Shown here: positions 6,473-6,524 of the stretch, in pieces
Layout of the letters: the number at the start of each line of letters is the position of its first letter
Numbering within the stretch: position 1 is the stretch's first letter
Assembly (NCBI GenBank): GCA_900555915.1
Contig: USNC01000079.1
Coordinates: 1 to 6,524 of the forward strand
Reading direction: 5' to 3'
DNA length: 6,524 nucleotides
Origin: an uncultured Porphyromonadaceae bacterium
GTDB lineage: Bacteria; Bacteroidota; Bacteroidia; Bacteroidales; Muribaculaceae
Notes under the pieces: generated by a model
The model's input: only the letters and a program-made list of their open reading frames with translations
Database searches by the model: none
What the model was told of the DNA's origin: nothing
Position numbers and translations under genes: made by a program

Positions 6473-6524
6473 CTGTCTCTTATACACATCTCCGAGCCCG
6501 CGAGACACTGAGCGATCTCGTATG
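6473..6524 (-). other. Illumina Nextera i7 adapter, inverted copy (artefact)
   Basis: Bases 6473-6491 are the Tn5 mosaic end (CTGTCTCTTATACACATCT), 6492-6506 the read-2 adapter with one mismatch (G for A at 6500), 6507-6514 the index actgagcg (reverse complement of the left-end index), and 6515-6524 the start of P7. Native DNA ends at 6472. The single mismatch is probably a low-coverage or read-end error. Confidence 0.98.

Noticed and set aside
1..6524. Transposon with 50-bp inverted terminal repeats and Tn5-like ends
   Set aside because: The repeats include the Illumina P7 end and an 8-base index, there is no transposase inside, and genes are cut at the junctions: this is library adapter.

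Overview
The window is an assembled fragment, most likely from a gut Bacteroidales bacterium. The family is uncertain; a GC-rich member such as Muribaculaceae would fit. The pointers are the order of a known Bacteroides-type beta-mannan operon, a DUF3316-like outer-membrane protein, A/T-rich leaders without Shine-Dalgarno sequences, and a terminator of the AAAAGAG...CTCTTTT kind. The native DNA is only bases 51-6472. Bases 1-50 and 6473-6524 are Illumina Nextera (Tn5) i7 adapter with the same 8-base index in opposite orientations. They are a library artefact, not part of the genome.

Layout: a 5'-truncated + strand gene for a DUF3316-like beta-barrel protein (53-736) converges on a five-gene minus-strand operon, and a strong bidirectional terminator hairpin (762-810) separates them. 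In transcription order (right to left) the operon is: the last 58 residues of a GH26 endo-beta-mannanase (6471-6295, cut by the contig end); a GH130 4-O-beta-D-mannosyl-D-glucose phosphorylase (6237-5068); two tandem, clearly paralogous GPH-family sugar:cation symporters (4988-3561 and 3494-2058); and an AGE-family cellobiose 2-epimerase (2052-820).

Together these make the described route for beta-1,4-mannan. GH26 releases mannobiose, one or both symporters import it, the epimerase converts Man-Man to Man-Glc, and the GH130 enzyme phosphorolyses Man-Glc to mannose 1-phosphate and glucose. The pathway is not new. The less ordinary points are the duplicated transporter, with differences concentrated in a few loops, and a stem-loop in each of the three longer intercistronic gaps. 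The best of these is an 18-bp stem at 5008-5058. No promoter is evident inside the operon. The operon's start and any SusC/SusD or regulator genes lie beyond the right edge. I see no RNA gene, CRISPR array, insertion sequence or genuine mobile element.
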